DNA from: DASQLQ01 sp035629935
GTDB taxonomy: Bacteria; Actinomycetota; CADDZG01; WHSQ01
Length of the DNA: 44,488 bases
Reading direction: 5' to 3'
NCBI GenBank assembly: GCA_035629935.1
Contig: DASQLQ010000049.1
Location: 1-44,488, forward strand
Under the pieces are notes generated by a model that saw only the letters and a program-made list of their open reading frames with translations, made no database searches and had not been told where the DNA came from. The translations under genes and the position numbers were made by a program. This document shows, in pieces, positions 38,484-44,488 of the stretch. The stretch's first letter is position 1. The number at the start of each line of letters is the position of its first letter.

Positions 38484-39461
38484 CTATCTGACTGCTTTTG
38501 ATGTGTCCGAGTAGACCCGGTATGCCTCGACGATGTCCTGCACGATCTTGTGCCGGACCACGTCACGAGACCCAAGATGCGTGAAGGCCACGCCGCTGAT
38601 GTTCGTCAGGATCTCTTCGACCACGATCAGCCCGGAGCGCGACCCCGAGGGAAGGTCGATCTGAGTGACGTCTCCCGTGACGACGGCTTTGGAACCGAAT
38701 CCAAGCCGGGTGAGGAACATCTTCATCTGCTCAGGTGTCGTGTTCTGAGCCTCGTCCAGGATGATGAATGCATCGTTGAGCGTGCGGCCACGCATGAAAC
38801 CAAGTGGCGCGATCTCGACCGTCCCGCGATCGACGTACCTCTGGAATGCATCCGGCTCGAGCATCTCGTAGAGCGCGTCGTACAAAGGCCTGAGGTAGGG
38901 ATCGATCTTCGCGGCGATGTCTCCGGGAAGGAAGCCGAGGCGCTCGCCCGCTTCGACGGCGGGCCTGGTGAGGACGATGCGCGACACGACTCCGGACTTC
39001 AGGGCTTCGATCGCCAGGGCGACCGCTAGATACGTCTTCCCGGAACCGGCCGGTCCGATGCCGAAGACGATTGTGTTCTTGCGGATCGCATCGACGTATC
39101 CCTTCTGCCCGATAGTCTTAGGCCGGATCGCTTTGCCCGTGTGCGTGACGACGATCGTGTCGCCGAGAACGTCGGATGGCTTGTGATCGTCGGCGCCTTT
39201 GATGATGTCGATCGAGTGCCCGACGGATTCGGTGGTGAGGACGTGGCCCCGCTCCAACAGGGTCAGCAGCTCCTCGAAGAGCTTGGCGACGGTCTCGGTC
39301 TCGGTCGAGTCGCCGGTGATGGTGATCTCGTTGCCGCGCACCAGGATCCGCGTTTCGAACGCGGCTTCGATGAGCTTCAGGAGTTCATCCCTCGCTCCGA
39401 CCAGGCCCACCATCTCGTGGTGGCCCGGGACGAGGATCTTCACTTGATTCTCGCTAGGCAT
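38484..39461 (-). CDS. PhoH-family ATPase
   Basis: A 325-residue PhoH-like protein: an N-terminal KH-like region (about 20-85) and the P-loop ATPase with GPAGSGKTYLAVA (Walker A, about 136-148), LTRPAVEAGERLGFLPGDIAAKIDPYLRP, and Walker B FIILDEAQNTTPEQMKMFLTR. The protein is thought to be an RNA-linked ATPase acting with YbeY, which is encoded next. GGAAG lies six bases before the ATG. A weak GC stem sits in the 40-base gap after the HIT gene. Confidence 0.94.
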   Translation of the reverse strand: MPSENQVKILVPGHHEMVGLVGARDELLKLIEAAFETRILVRGNEITITGDSTETETVAKLFEELLTLLERGHVLTTESVGHSIDIIKGADDHKPSDVLGDTIVVTHTGKAIRPKTIGQKGYVDAIRKNTIVFGIGPAGSGKTYLAVALAIEALKSGVVSRIVLTRPAVEAGERLGFLPGDIAAKIDPYLRPLYDALYEMLEPDAFQRYVDRGTVEIAPLGFMRGRTLNDAFIILDEAQNTTPEQMKMFLTRLGFGSKAVVTGDVTQIDLPSGSRSGLIVVEEILTNISGVAFTHLGSRDVVRHKIVQDIVEAYRVYSDTSKAVR

Positions 39462-39501
39462 CTAAGGCTTCCAGTCTAGTGGTCGTGGGGCCCAGTGGGC
39501 T

Positions 39502-39846
39502 CTAGCCGGGGGGCCAGGAGAAGTCCCTCCCCCCGAGCACGTGGAAGTGGAGGTGGAACACGCTTTGGCCTGCCTTGGCACCCACGTTAGTCACGACCCG
39601 ATAGCCATCGGAGAACCCTGCTTCGTCGGCGATCGCTGCCGCCACACTGAATATCTCGGCCAGGACATCCCCGTCCCGAGAAGAAAGGTCGGCCGCCGAA
39701 ACGATGTGCTTCTTCGGGATCACCAGGACGTGTGTGGGGGCCGCGGGATTGATGTCCTGGAACGCGAGCACGTTGTCGGTCTCGCGCACCTTGGTCGAAT
39801 CGATCTCGCCGGCCACGATCCGACAGAAAAGACACTGATCGGCCAT
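39502..39846 (-). CDS. HIT-family nucleotide hydrolase
   Basis: A 114-residue histidine-triad protein. The active site is FHLHFHVLGG with His98, His100 and His102, and the N terminus has CLFCRIVAGEI with a Cys pair. HIT/HINT members hydrolyse adenosine phosphoramidates and related nucleotide conjugates. It starts at ATG 39846, overlapping the mtaB stop by one base; a TTG one codon upstream is also possible. It lies between mtaB and phoH, a common order in Actinobacteria. Confidence 0.93.
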   Translation of the reverse strand: MADQCLFCRIVAGEIDSTKVRETDNVLAFQDINPAAPTHVLVIPKKHIVSAADLSSRDGDVLAEIFSVAAAIADEAGFSDGYRVVTNVGAKAGQSVFHLHFHVLGGRDFSWPPG

Positions 39847-41150
39847 CAACGCCCCCCTCTGATCACTTCGAGCACGCGCGCTCCTCGGATTCCATCGGCG
39901 CGCACTTCATTGCCTTGCACGGTGACAAGTTTGCCCAACAAACCGGCCGCCTCGAACCAAACCCTCACGTAGTCATCGGTCTGGCCGGAACAGACCGACA
40001 CACCGTCGACATCACGCTCGTCCTCCACGAGAACCTCAAGGTGCCGGTTCAGGTGCTCGGCGAGGAAGTGCGAACGGATCGAGTTCCCCAGATCGATCAA
40101 TCGCTTGGACCGATCCTTCTTGATAGGCGGCGGGATCTCGTCGGTCATCGAAGCTGCCGCGGTCCCGGGCCGCGCCGAGTACCGGAAAACATGCAGTTTC
40201 GAGTATCGAAGTTCCCGCACCACAGTCATGGTCTTCTCGAACGCAGCCTCGGTTTCGCCCGGAAACCCGACGATGATGTCCGTGGCGAGAGCGAGGCCGG
40301 GCAACCTGCTCTGGGCATGTTTGACGCGGTCCACGTATTCCTCGATCTCGTACGGCCGGTTCATTGCCTGCAGGATCTCGGGGTCACCCGATTGAAGCGG
40401 AACGTGCAGGTAACGGCAGACCCGCGGCTCCGCCGCCATGTAGTCGACGACCTCATCCGTCAGGTGTCGCGACAGGATCGACGACAGCCGCAGGCGCCAG
40501 ACACCTTCGATCGCAAGCAAGCGTTCAAACAGCCGGATCAGAGAACGCTCGTCTCCTCCGGAGTCGTAGGTGTACTTGCCCAGGTGTACTCCGGTCAGGA
40601 CCAGCTCGCGGGCCCCCGCCTGTGCGCGGGCCGTTGCTTCGCGGATCAGCTGGTCTTCGTCCATCGAGCGGAGGGGGCCGCGTGTCGTCGGGATGATGCA
40701 GAAGGAACACCACTCATCGCATCCGGTCTGCGCCTTCAGGTTCGCGCGCACCTTGTGGGGTGTGCGGACGGGAGCTGTGGGCATCCCGATCTGGAGCAGG
40801 GGGGCCACGGAGGAGTTCAGCTCGAGGGCCGCAGCGAAATCCTCTTTCTCGGTGTTGCCCACGATGGCATGCACTCCATCGATCGCTTCGATCTCGGCGC
40901 GATCCGACACCGCGTAACAGCCGGCGACGACGACCTTTGCCGAGGGGTGATCCCGAACGGCTCTGCGGATAGCCATGCGTGACGCCTTTGTCGCTTCGCG
41001 GGTCACGGTGCAAGTGTTGACCACGATGATGTCGGGATCGGTCCCTGCAGGAGCAGGCGCGACCCCGGACGCGCCGAGGTCTTCCGCCATCGAGTCGGAC
41101 TCCGCTTGATTCAAGCGGCAACCGAGTGTGGTGAAAGAAACCGTCGTCAT
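39846..41150 (-). CDS. mtaB: tRNA t6A37 methylthiotransferase MtaB
   Basis: A 434-residue radical SAM methylthiotransferase that turns t6A37 into ms2t6A in ANN-decoding tRNAs. The N-terminal UPF0004 domain has TLGCRLNQAESD and the Cys residues in VVNTCTVT and VVAGCYA that bind the second cluster. The radical SAM Cys motif is CDEWCSFCIIP. A C-terminal TRAM domain (about 370-434) binds RNA. I placed the start at ATG 41150, which overlaps the rsmE stop as ATGA. The longer open frame lies inside rsmE. Confidence 0.94.
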   Translation of the reverse strand: MTTVSFTTLGCRLNQAESDSMAEDLGASGVAPAPAGTDPDIIVVNTCTVTREATKASRMAIRRAVRDHPSAKVVVAGCYAVSDRAEIEAIDGVHAIVGNTEKEDFAAALELNSSVAPLLQIGMPTAPVRTPHKVRANLKAQTGCDEWCSFCIIPTTRGPLRSMDEDQLIREATARAQAGARELVLTGVHLGKYTYDSGGDERSLIRLFERLLAIEGVWRLRLSSILSRHLTDEVVDYMAAEPRVCRYLHVPLQSGDPEILQAMNRPYEIEEYVDRVKHAQSRLPGLALATDIIVGFPGETEAAFEKTMTVVRELRYSKLHVFRYSARPGTAAASMTDEIPPPIKKDRSKRLIDLGNSIRSHFLAEHLNRHLEVLVEDERDVDGVSVCSGQTDDYVRVWFEAAGLLGKLVTVQGNEVRADGIRGARVLEVIRGGR

Positions 41151-41881
41151 CCGATCAAACCGTAGTGGAACATCAGTGCGGATGCGGCCACCACCGGGGC
41201 GTGCTCGGTGCGAAGGATCAGTGGACCGAGCGAAGCCAACTGTGCGCCGGCATCGGCCAGGGATTCCGCCTCCTCGCGAGCAAGGCCCCCCTCGGGCCCG
41301 ACCACCACGGCAACGCGTTCTGCCCCACCAACGAGCGTCGTGCGCAAGGGGATGGTTGCTCCCTCCCACAGGACACAGGCGAGCGGCTCGGCAGCCACCC
41401 TCCGGACGGTTTCGGTCCACGACAGTCCCCCACCGGCACGGAGCAGGTAGGCGTTACGCGACTGTTTGGCCGCACTCCGTGCGATGGAGTTCCACCGGCC
41501 GTTCAATCTCTCGACCTTGTTGCGGTCCCACTTGACGATCGACCTGGATGACTCGAAGACCCAGAACTCAGCGACGCCGAGCTCCGTCAGGCACTGAACG
41601 GCGTCGTCCAGCTTGTGTCCCTTCGCTGCGGCTTGATAGACGACGATCTCGGGGGTTGCCCGACGTCGTTCCTCGCGGTCGAGGATCTCGACCACCAGGC
41701 GGTCATCCACGACTCGGCTTGCCGCCGCTCGTGCCACGTTGCCTTTGCCGTCGGTCACGGTCACTACCGCCGGGGGCTCGATCCGCAGCACTCGGAGCGC
41801 GTGATGGGACTCGTCGTGGGGAAGTGTGATCTCGGACCCGTTCCAGTCTTCGACCGGCGCGATGAACCAGGGCTCGCTCAG
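41147..41881 (-). CDS. rsmE: 16S rRNA (uracil-1498-N3)-methyltransferase RsmE, CTG start
   Basis: A SPOUT-class methyltransferase for U1498 of 16S rRNA, about 245 residues: an N-terminal PUA-like region (EPWFIAPVED, HHALRVLRI, VTDGKGNVA) and the knotted catalytic domain ending VGPEGGLAREEAESL, LGPLILRTEHAPVVAASALM. After the dnaJ stop no in-frame ATG, GTG or TTG occurs before the PUA homology. CTG at 41881 gives the expected beginning (M)SEPWF, so a CTG start is most likely. A distant upstream start at 42007 would overlap dnaJ by 110 bases with non-family sequence. mtaB overlaps its stop. Confidence 0.9.
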   Translation of the reverse strand: MSEPWFIAPVEDWNGSEITLPHDESHHALRVLRIEPPAVVTVTDGKGNVARAAASRVVDDRLVVEILDREERRRATPEIVVYQAAAKGHKLDDAVQCLTELGVAEFWVFESSRSIVKWDRNKVERLNGRWNSIARSAAKQSRNAYLLRAGGGLSWTETVRRVAAEPLACVLWEGATIPLRTTLVGGAERVAVVVGPEGGLAREEAESLADAGAQLASLGPLILRTEHAPVVAASALMFHYGLIG

Positions 41882-41897
41882 CGGCCCGCCCGCGTCA

Positions 41898-42989
41898 TCA
41901 GGAGAACGCTTCCTTGATCTTCTGGAAGAGGTTGCGGTCCGCGATCTCTTCGTTACGCAGCTCCGCGAATCGTTGAAGCAGCTCTTCCTGTTCCGGGGTG
42001 AGGTCAACGGGTGTCTCGACCTTCAGGATGGCTATGAGCTCTCCCCGGCCCCCACGAGACAGGCGCGGCATCCCTTTGCCCTTCAGATGGATCACCTCGC
42101 CCGATTGCGTGCCAGGCTTTATCTCGATCGTCTCGGGTCCCTCCAAGGTGGGGACCTCGGCGTTCCCACCGAGAGCGGCGATCGTCATCGGCACCGTTAC
42201 CTGGCAACCCAGGTCGTCGCCGGCACGCTGCAGGAACTCGTGACGCTTGATGCGGATCTCGACGTACAGATCACCGGACATCCCACCGAGGGGACCGGCC
42301 TCGCCGCGGCCGGTTACGCGCAGTTGCGCCCCGTCGTCGATGCCGGGTGGAACGCGCACCGTCATGGTCTCGGTTGCTTGGGTCCGTCCACTCCCATTGC
42401 AGGTGGGACACGGATCGACGATCTCCTGGCCACGACCGCCACATCTGCGGCAGGTCGATGCGGTCATGACGTTTCCGAAGACGGTGCGGCGGACCTGACG
42501 TTGTTCACCCGTGCCCCCGCACTCGGAACACTGGGTCGGGGACGTGCCGGGGGCCGCTCCGCTCCCCTCGCATTCCTCGCACCCCACGAGGGTGGTGATC
42601 TCGACTTCCTTCTCGACGCTCTGAGCCGCCTCTTCGAGCGTTAGCTCGACGGTGGCCAGGATGTCGGCGCCTCTGGGGGGGCCGCGCCGCGCGCCCTGCC
42701 CACCGAAACCTCCGAAGAAGCTGGAGAACAGGTCCGATATCCCGCCGAAGTCACCGAAGCCGGCTCCGCCCATACGGTCGTCGCCGAACGTGTCGTAGTT
42801 CTGGCGCTTCTGAGGATCCGACAACACCTCGTAGGAGACCGTGATCTCCTTGAAACGTTCCTCAGCCGACGGGTCGTCCTGGTTGGCATCCGGGTGGAAC
42901 TTGCGCGCCAGCTGACGGTAGGCGCGTTTTATCTCTTCTTGAGTCGCCTGCCGGGAAACTCCTAATACCTCGTAATGGTCACGCGCCAT
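41898..42989 (-). CDS. dnaJ: Chaperone DnaJ
   Basis: The 363-residue Hsp40 co-chaperone stimulates DnaK ATPase. The J domain has HPD at 32-34. A Gly/Phe-rich segment (GGAGFGDFGGISDLFSSFFGGFGG) follows, then four zinc-finger repeats of the CxxCxGxG type (CEECEGSG, CSECGGTG, CRRCGGRG, CPTCNGSG) and the substrate-binding C-terminal domains. It is a type I DnaJ. It begins nine bases after hrcA's stop and shares the CIRCE-controlled transcript. rsmE follows after 16 bases. Confidence 0.97.
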   Translation of the reverse strand: MARDHYEVLGVSRQATQEEIKRAYRQLARKFHPDANQDDPSAEERFKEITVSYEVLSDPQKRQNYDTFGDDRMGGAGFGDFGGISDLFSSFFGGFGGQGARRGPPRGADILATVELTLEEAAQSVEKEVEITTLVGCEECEGSGAAPGTSPTQCSECGGTGEQRQVRRTVFGNVMTASTCRRCGGRGQEIVDPCPTCNGSGRTQATETMTVRVPPGIDDGAQLRVTGRGEAGPLGGMSGDLYVEIRIKRHEFLQRAGDDLGCQVTVPMTIAALGGNAEVPTLEGPETIEIKPGTQSGEVIHLKGKGMPRLSRGGRGELIAILKVETPVDLTPEQEELLQRFAELRNEEIADRNLFQKIKEAFS

Positions 42990-42998
42990 GAGGATCGA

Positions 42999-44042
42999 TC
43001 AGATCCCGGACAGCATCCGGCCGAGGCTCGCGGCGACCTCGTGTACCGCCGCGATCGTGCGTCCGTAGTCCATCCGCGTGGGGCCGACCACACCCAAGGA
43101 ACCCAACTGGGTGCCCCCGGTCCCGTAGGGAGCGGTGATCACGGAACAGAACTGCATCTCTTCCGACAAGTTCTCAGTGCCGATACGCACAGACACGCTT
43201 CCGACAGCCAAAGCCTCTGCGAGGACCTCGAGGAGCAGCCGGCGGTGCTCGAGAGCCTCGATCACGTGGCGCACCGTCTCTAGGTCCGAGAACTTGTGCT
43301 CATCGATGATGTTCGAGGCGCCTTCGAGGAACACCTTCTCTGCGTCGCGCTTAGCCAACTCGGTCTGCAGTAACTCGCCGATCGACCCGATCAACTCGCG
43401 CTCTTCGGGAGCGAATCGCTCCAGCGATTTCTTCAACGTCTCGCCGACATCGTCGAGAGCGACACCGACCACGAGTGCGTCGAGCACGCGCCCTGCCCGT
43501 GCCAGCTGTTCTTCATCGAGACGCTCGTCGTGATGCACAACCTGGTTGTAGACGCGCCCCGAGTCCGTAACGACGACCACCATCGCCCTGCTGCCGGGTA
43601 GCGCAACGATCTCGAGGTGGCGAATCGTGCTGCGGTCGAGGGCGGGAGCGAACACAACGGCGGCATGATCGGTCATGGTCGAGAGCAGCGAGGCCGTTTG
43701 GCGAAGCGCCTCCTCGAGCTCCCACCGCGGCTCGCCGAAGAACTGCTCGACCTGTCGAGACTCGCGCTCGGGCAATTTCATGTTCCCACCGAAGCGATCG
43801 ACGAAGAACCGATAACCGGCGTCGGTAGGTATGCGTCCTGCGGACGTGTGTGGCTGGTGGATCAACCCGGCTTCCTCGAGGGCGGCGAGCTCGTTCCTCA
43901 CCGTGGCCGGCGACACCTTGAGGTTGAACCGGTCGACCAGCGTCTTCGACCCCACCGGTTCCCCGGAGTTCACGTAGTGGGAGATGAGTGCCCGAAGGAT
44001 GTGGGCGCGGCGGTCTCCGAGGGTCCCTGCGTCGTTAGTCAT
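42999..44042 (-). CDS. hrcA: Heat-inducible repressor HrcA
   Basis: HrcA represses heat-shock operons by binding CIRCE. The N-terminal winged helix is DRRAHILRALISHYVNSGEPVGSKTLVDRFNLKVSPATVRNELAALEEAGLIHQPHTSAGRIPTDAGYRFFVD. The C-terminal GAF-like domain has VTDSGRVYNQVV and a final PTRMDYGRTIAAVHEVAASLG. The length of 347 residues is normal. I chose ATG 44042, which would follow a TACGAT -10 by eight bases. TTG 44051 is an alternative. A perfect CIRCE lies just upstream, so it is autoregulated together with dnaJ. Confidence 0.96.
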   Translation of the reverse strand: MTNDAGTLGDRRAHILRALISHYVNSGEPVGSKTLVDRFNLKVSPATVRNELAALEEAGLIHQPHTSAGRIPTDAGYRFFVDRFGGNMKLPERESRQVEQFFGEPRWELEEALRQTASLLSTMTDHAAVVFAPALDRSTIRHLEIVALPGSRAMVVVVTDSGRVYNQVVHHDERLDEEQLARAGRVLDALVVGVALDDVGETLKKSLERFAPEERELIGSIGELLQTELAKRDAEKVFLEGASNIIDEHKFSDLETVRHVIEALEHRRLLLEVLAEALAVGSVSVRIGTENLSEEMQFCSVITAPYGTGGTQLGSLGVVGPTRMDYGRTIAAVHEVAASLGRMLSGI

Positions 44043-44050
44043 GAAAGCCA

Positions 44051-44056
44051 ATCGTA
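44051..44056 (-). promoter_or_regulatory. Probable -10 element for hrcA
   Basis: TACGAT on the minus strand ends eight bases before the ATG at 44042. A -35 with 17-base spacing would begin at the edge of CIRCE (44074), so HrcA binding would block it. Confidence 0.45.
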
Positions 44057-44073
44057 CCCGCCTGGGGCAGTTT

Positions 44074-44100
44074 TTAGCACTCCCAAATAGAGAGTGCTAA
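44074..44100. promoter_or_regulatory. CIRCE element (HrcA operator)
   Basis: TTAGCACTC, a nine-base spacer, then GAGTGCTAA: a perfect match to the CIRCE consensus, 32 bases before the hrcA ATG. It indicates HrcA autoregulation of the hrcA-dnaJ cluster, with release on heat shock. Confidence 0.97.
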
Positions 44101-44138
44101 AAGAGCCATCTGCTCTGGGCGCCGGCCGAGCCCGCCGC

Positions 44139-44435
44139 CTAACCCAGGGTGCCGGCGAGGAGAACATCGTGGTCCCGGCCGTCACACACCGGGCAGCTCG
44201 GGAGCAGGCCGGTAGCCAGCTCCGTGTCGCACATCGGGCAACGGCCGAACAGCTCGACCAGTGTTCGACCATCGGCCGGACTCCCTTCGACCGCCAGGAC
44301 GACACCCGAGTGGGGCTCGACGTGCACGACGTGATCCCTCGAACAGCGGTACTCGTCTGCGTCCTCGAAGGAGCCCCATCGGGCCGTGAACGTCAACCCG
44401 CAGTCACGACAGGTGAGGTTGCCGAGGTAAGCCAT
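44139..44435 (-). CDS. Small zinc-ribbon protein
   Basis: A 98-residue protein with three Cys pairs or near-pairs: CRDC (about 9-12) with a later Cys in EYRC, CPMC (about 66-69) and CPVC (about 81-84). These likely form two zinc ribbons. No other domain is present and I do not recognise a named family. The frame remains open to the window end, but the ATG at 44435 is the first start codon. Its ribosome site (GGAGG) is about 15 bases away, so the start is uncertain. It lies upstream of the CIRCE element and is not part of the HrcA transcript. Confidence 0.65.
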   Translation of the reverse strand: MAYLGNLTCRDCGLTFTARWGSFEDADEYRCSRDHVVHVEPHSGVVLAVEGSPADGRTLVELFGRCPMCDTELATGLLPSCPVCDGRDHDVLLAGTLG

Positions 44436-44488
44436 GGACGAAGCATGGCACCTCCGAACTATCCGCCGGGCACCAGCGTCTAACGGAT

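Noticed and set aside
39488..39502. Terminator between the HIT and phoH genes
   Set aside because: The stem is six bases with a mismatch and no T-run, and the genes look co-transcribed.
44449..44487. Twelve-codon plus-strand frame at the window end
   Set aside because: Too short, with no ribosome site, and Pro-rich by chance.
1..44488. Mobile elements, prophage or integration sites near the tRNAs
   Set aside because: No transposase, integrase or direct repeat of a tRNA end was found around 9.8 kb or 12.5 kb.

Overview
The window looks like a chromosomal segment of a GC-rich actinomycetote, probably an uncultured lineage. I infer this from the GAF-ANTAR regulators, a DUF2510 protein, the gene order hrcA-dnaJ-rsmE-mtaB-HIT-phoH-ybeY-CNNM-era, a dnaG-rpoD pair, many ATGA/GTGA/TTGA stop-start overlaps, GTG/TTG starts and apparently leaderless genes. 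I see no insertion sequence, prophage, CRISPR array or rRNA. Coding density is very high. No stretch over 300 bases lacks a gene; the longest gaps are about 250 bases (5634-5883) and 200 bases (32716-32914), and both hold regulatory sequence.

Left part (1-14.6 kb), accessory and surface functions: two tandem GAF-ANTAR genes (the first cut by the window edge), two PH-like/DUF2510 genes, a secreted amidase and two VOC proteins. Next comes a two-component system (5884-7991) flanked by two divergently placed genes for secreted proteins, one Asp/Gly-rich with 18-residue repeats and one beta-helix-like. The same 11-bp-phased triplet site lies upstream of all three transcription units, so these look like one local regulon. 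Then follow a GNAT enzyme, a DUF1801 protein, a tRNA with a CAU anticodon, an SRPBCC protein, a VioB-type ferritin-like protein facing a small acidic protein across a 19-bp palindrome, tRNA-Asn, and a membrane-anchored molybdopterin oxidoreductase with an internal Tat motif.

Middle (14.6-32.7 kb), core information processing and metabolism: a double-VOC protein; dgt, then dnaG-rpoD; glyS, a small beta-sandwich protein and ppdK as one operon; two CNNM/CBS membrane proteins and a short MscS-like channel on the plus strand; and a recO-uppS-metallo-beta-lactamase operon.

A compact export locus (30.6-34.0 kb) follows: a small secreted protein with a SipW-type signal, an ER-type signal peptidase fused to a DUF5305-like region, and a divergent response regulator with an HD-GYP domain. 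It resembles a TasA/SipW-type surface-fibre or secretion module that may be tied to cyclic-di-GMP turnover.

Right part (34-44.5 kb), a long minus-strand housekeeping cluster: a zinc-ribbon protein, then a perfect CIRCE element and hrcA-dnaJ-rsmE-mtaB-HIT-phoH-ybeY-CNNM-era, running into an ABC-2 exporter and a degenerate cold-shock-domain protein. Most genes overlap by 1-4 bases or nearly abut, which suggests translational coupling. Two genes (24699, 41881) appear to lack a canonical start codon.
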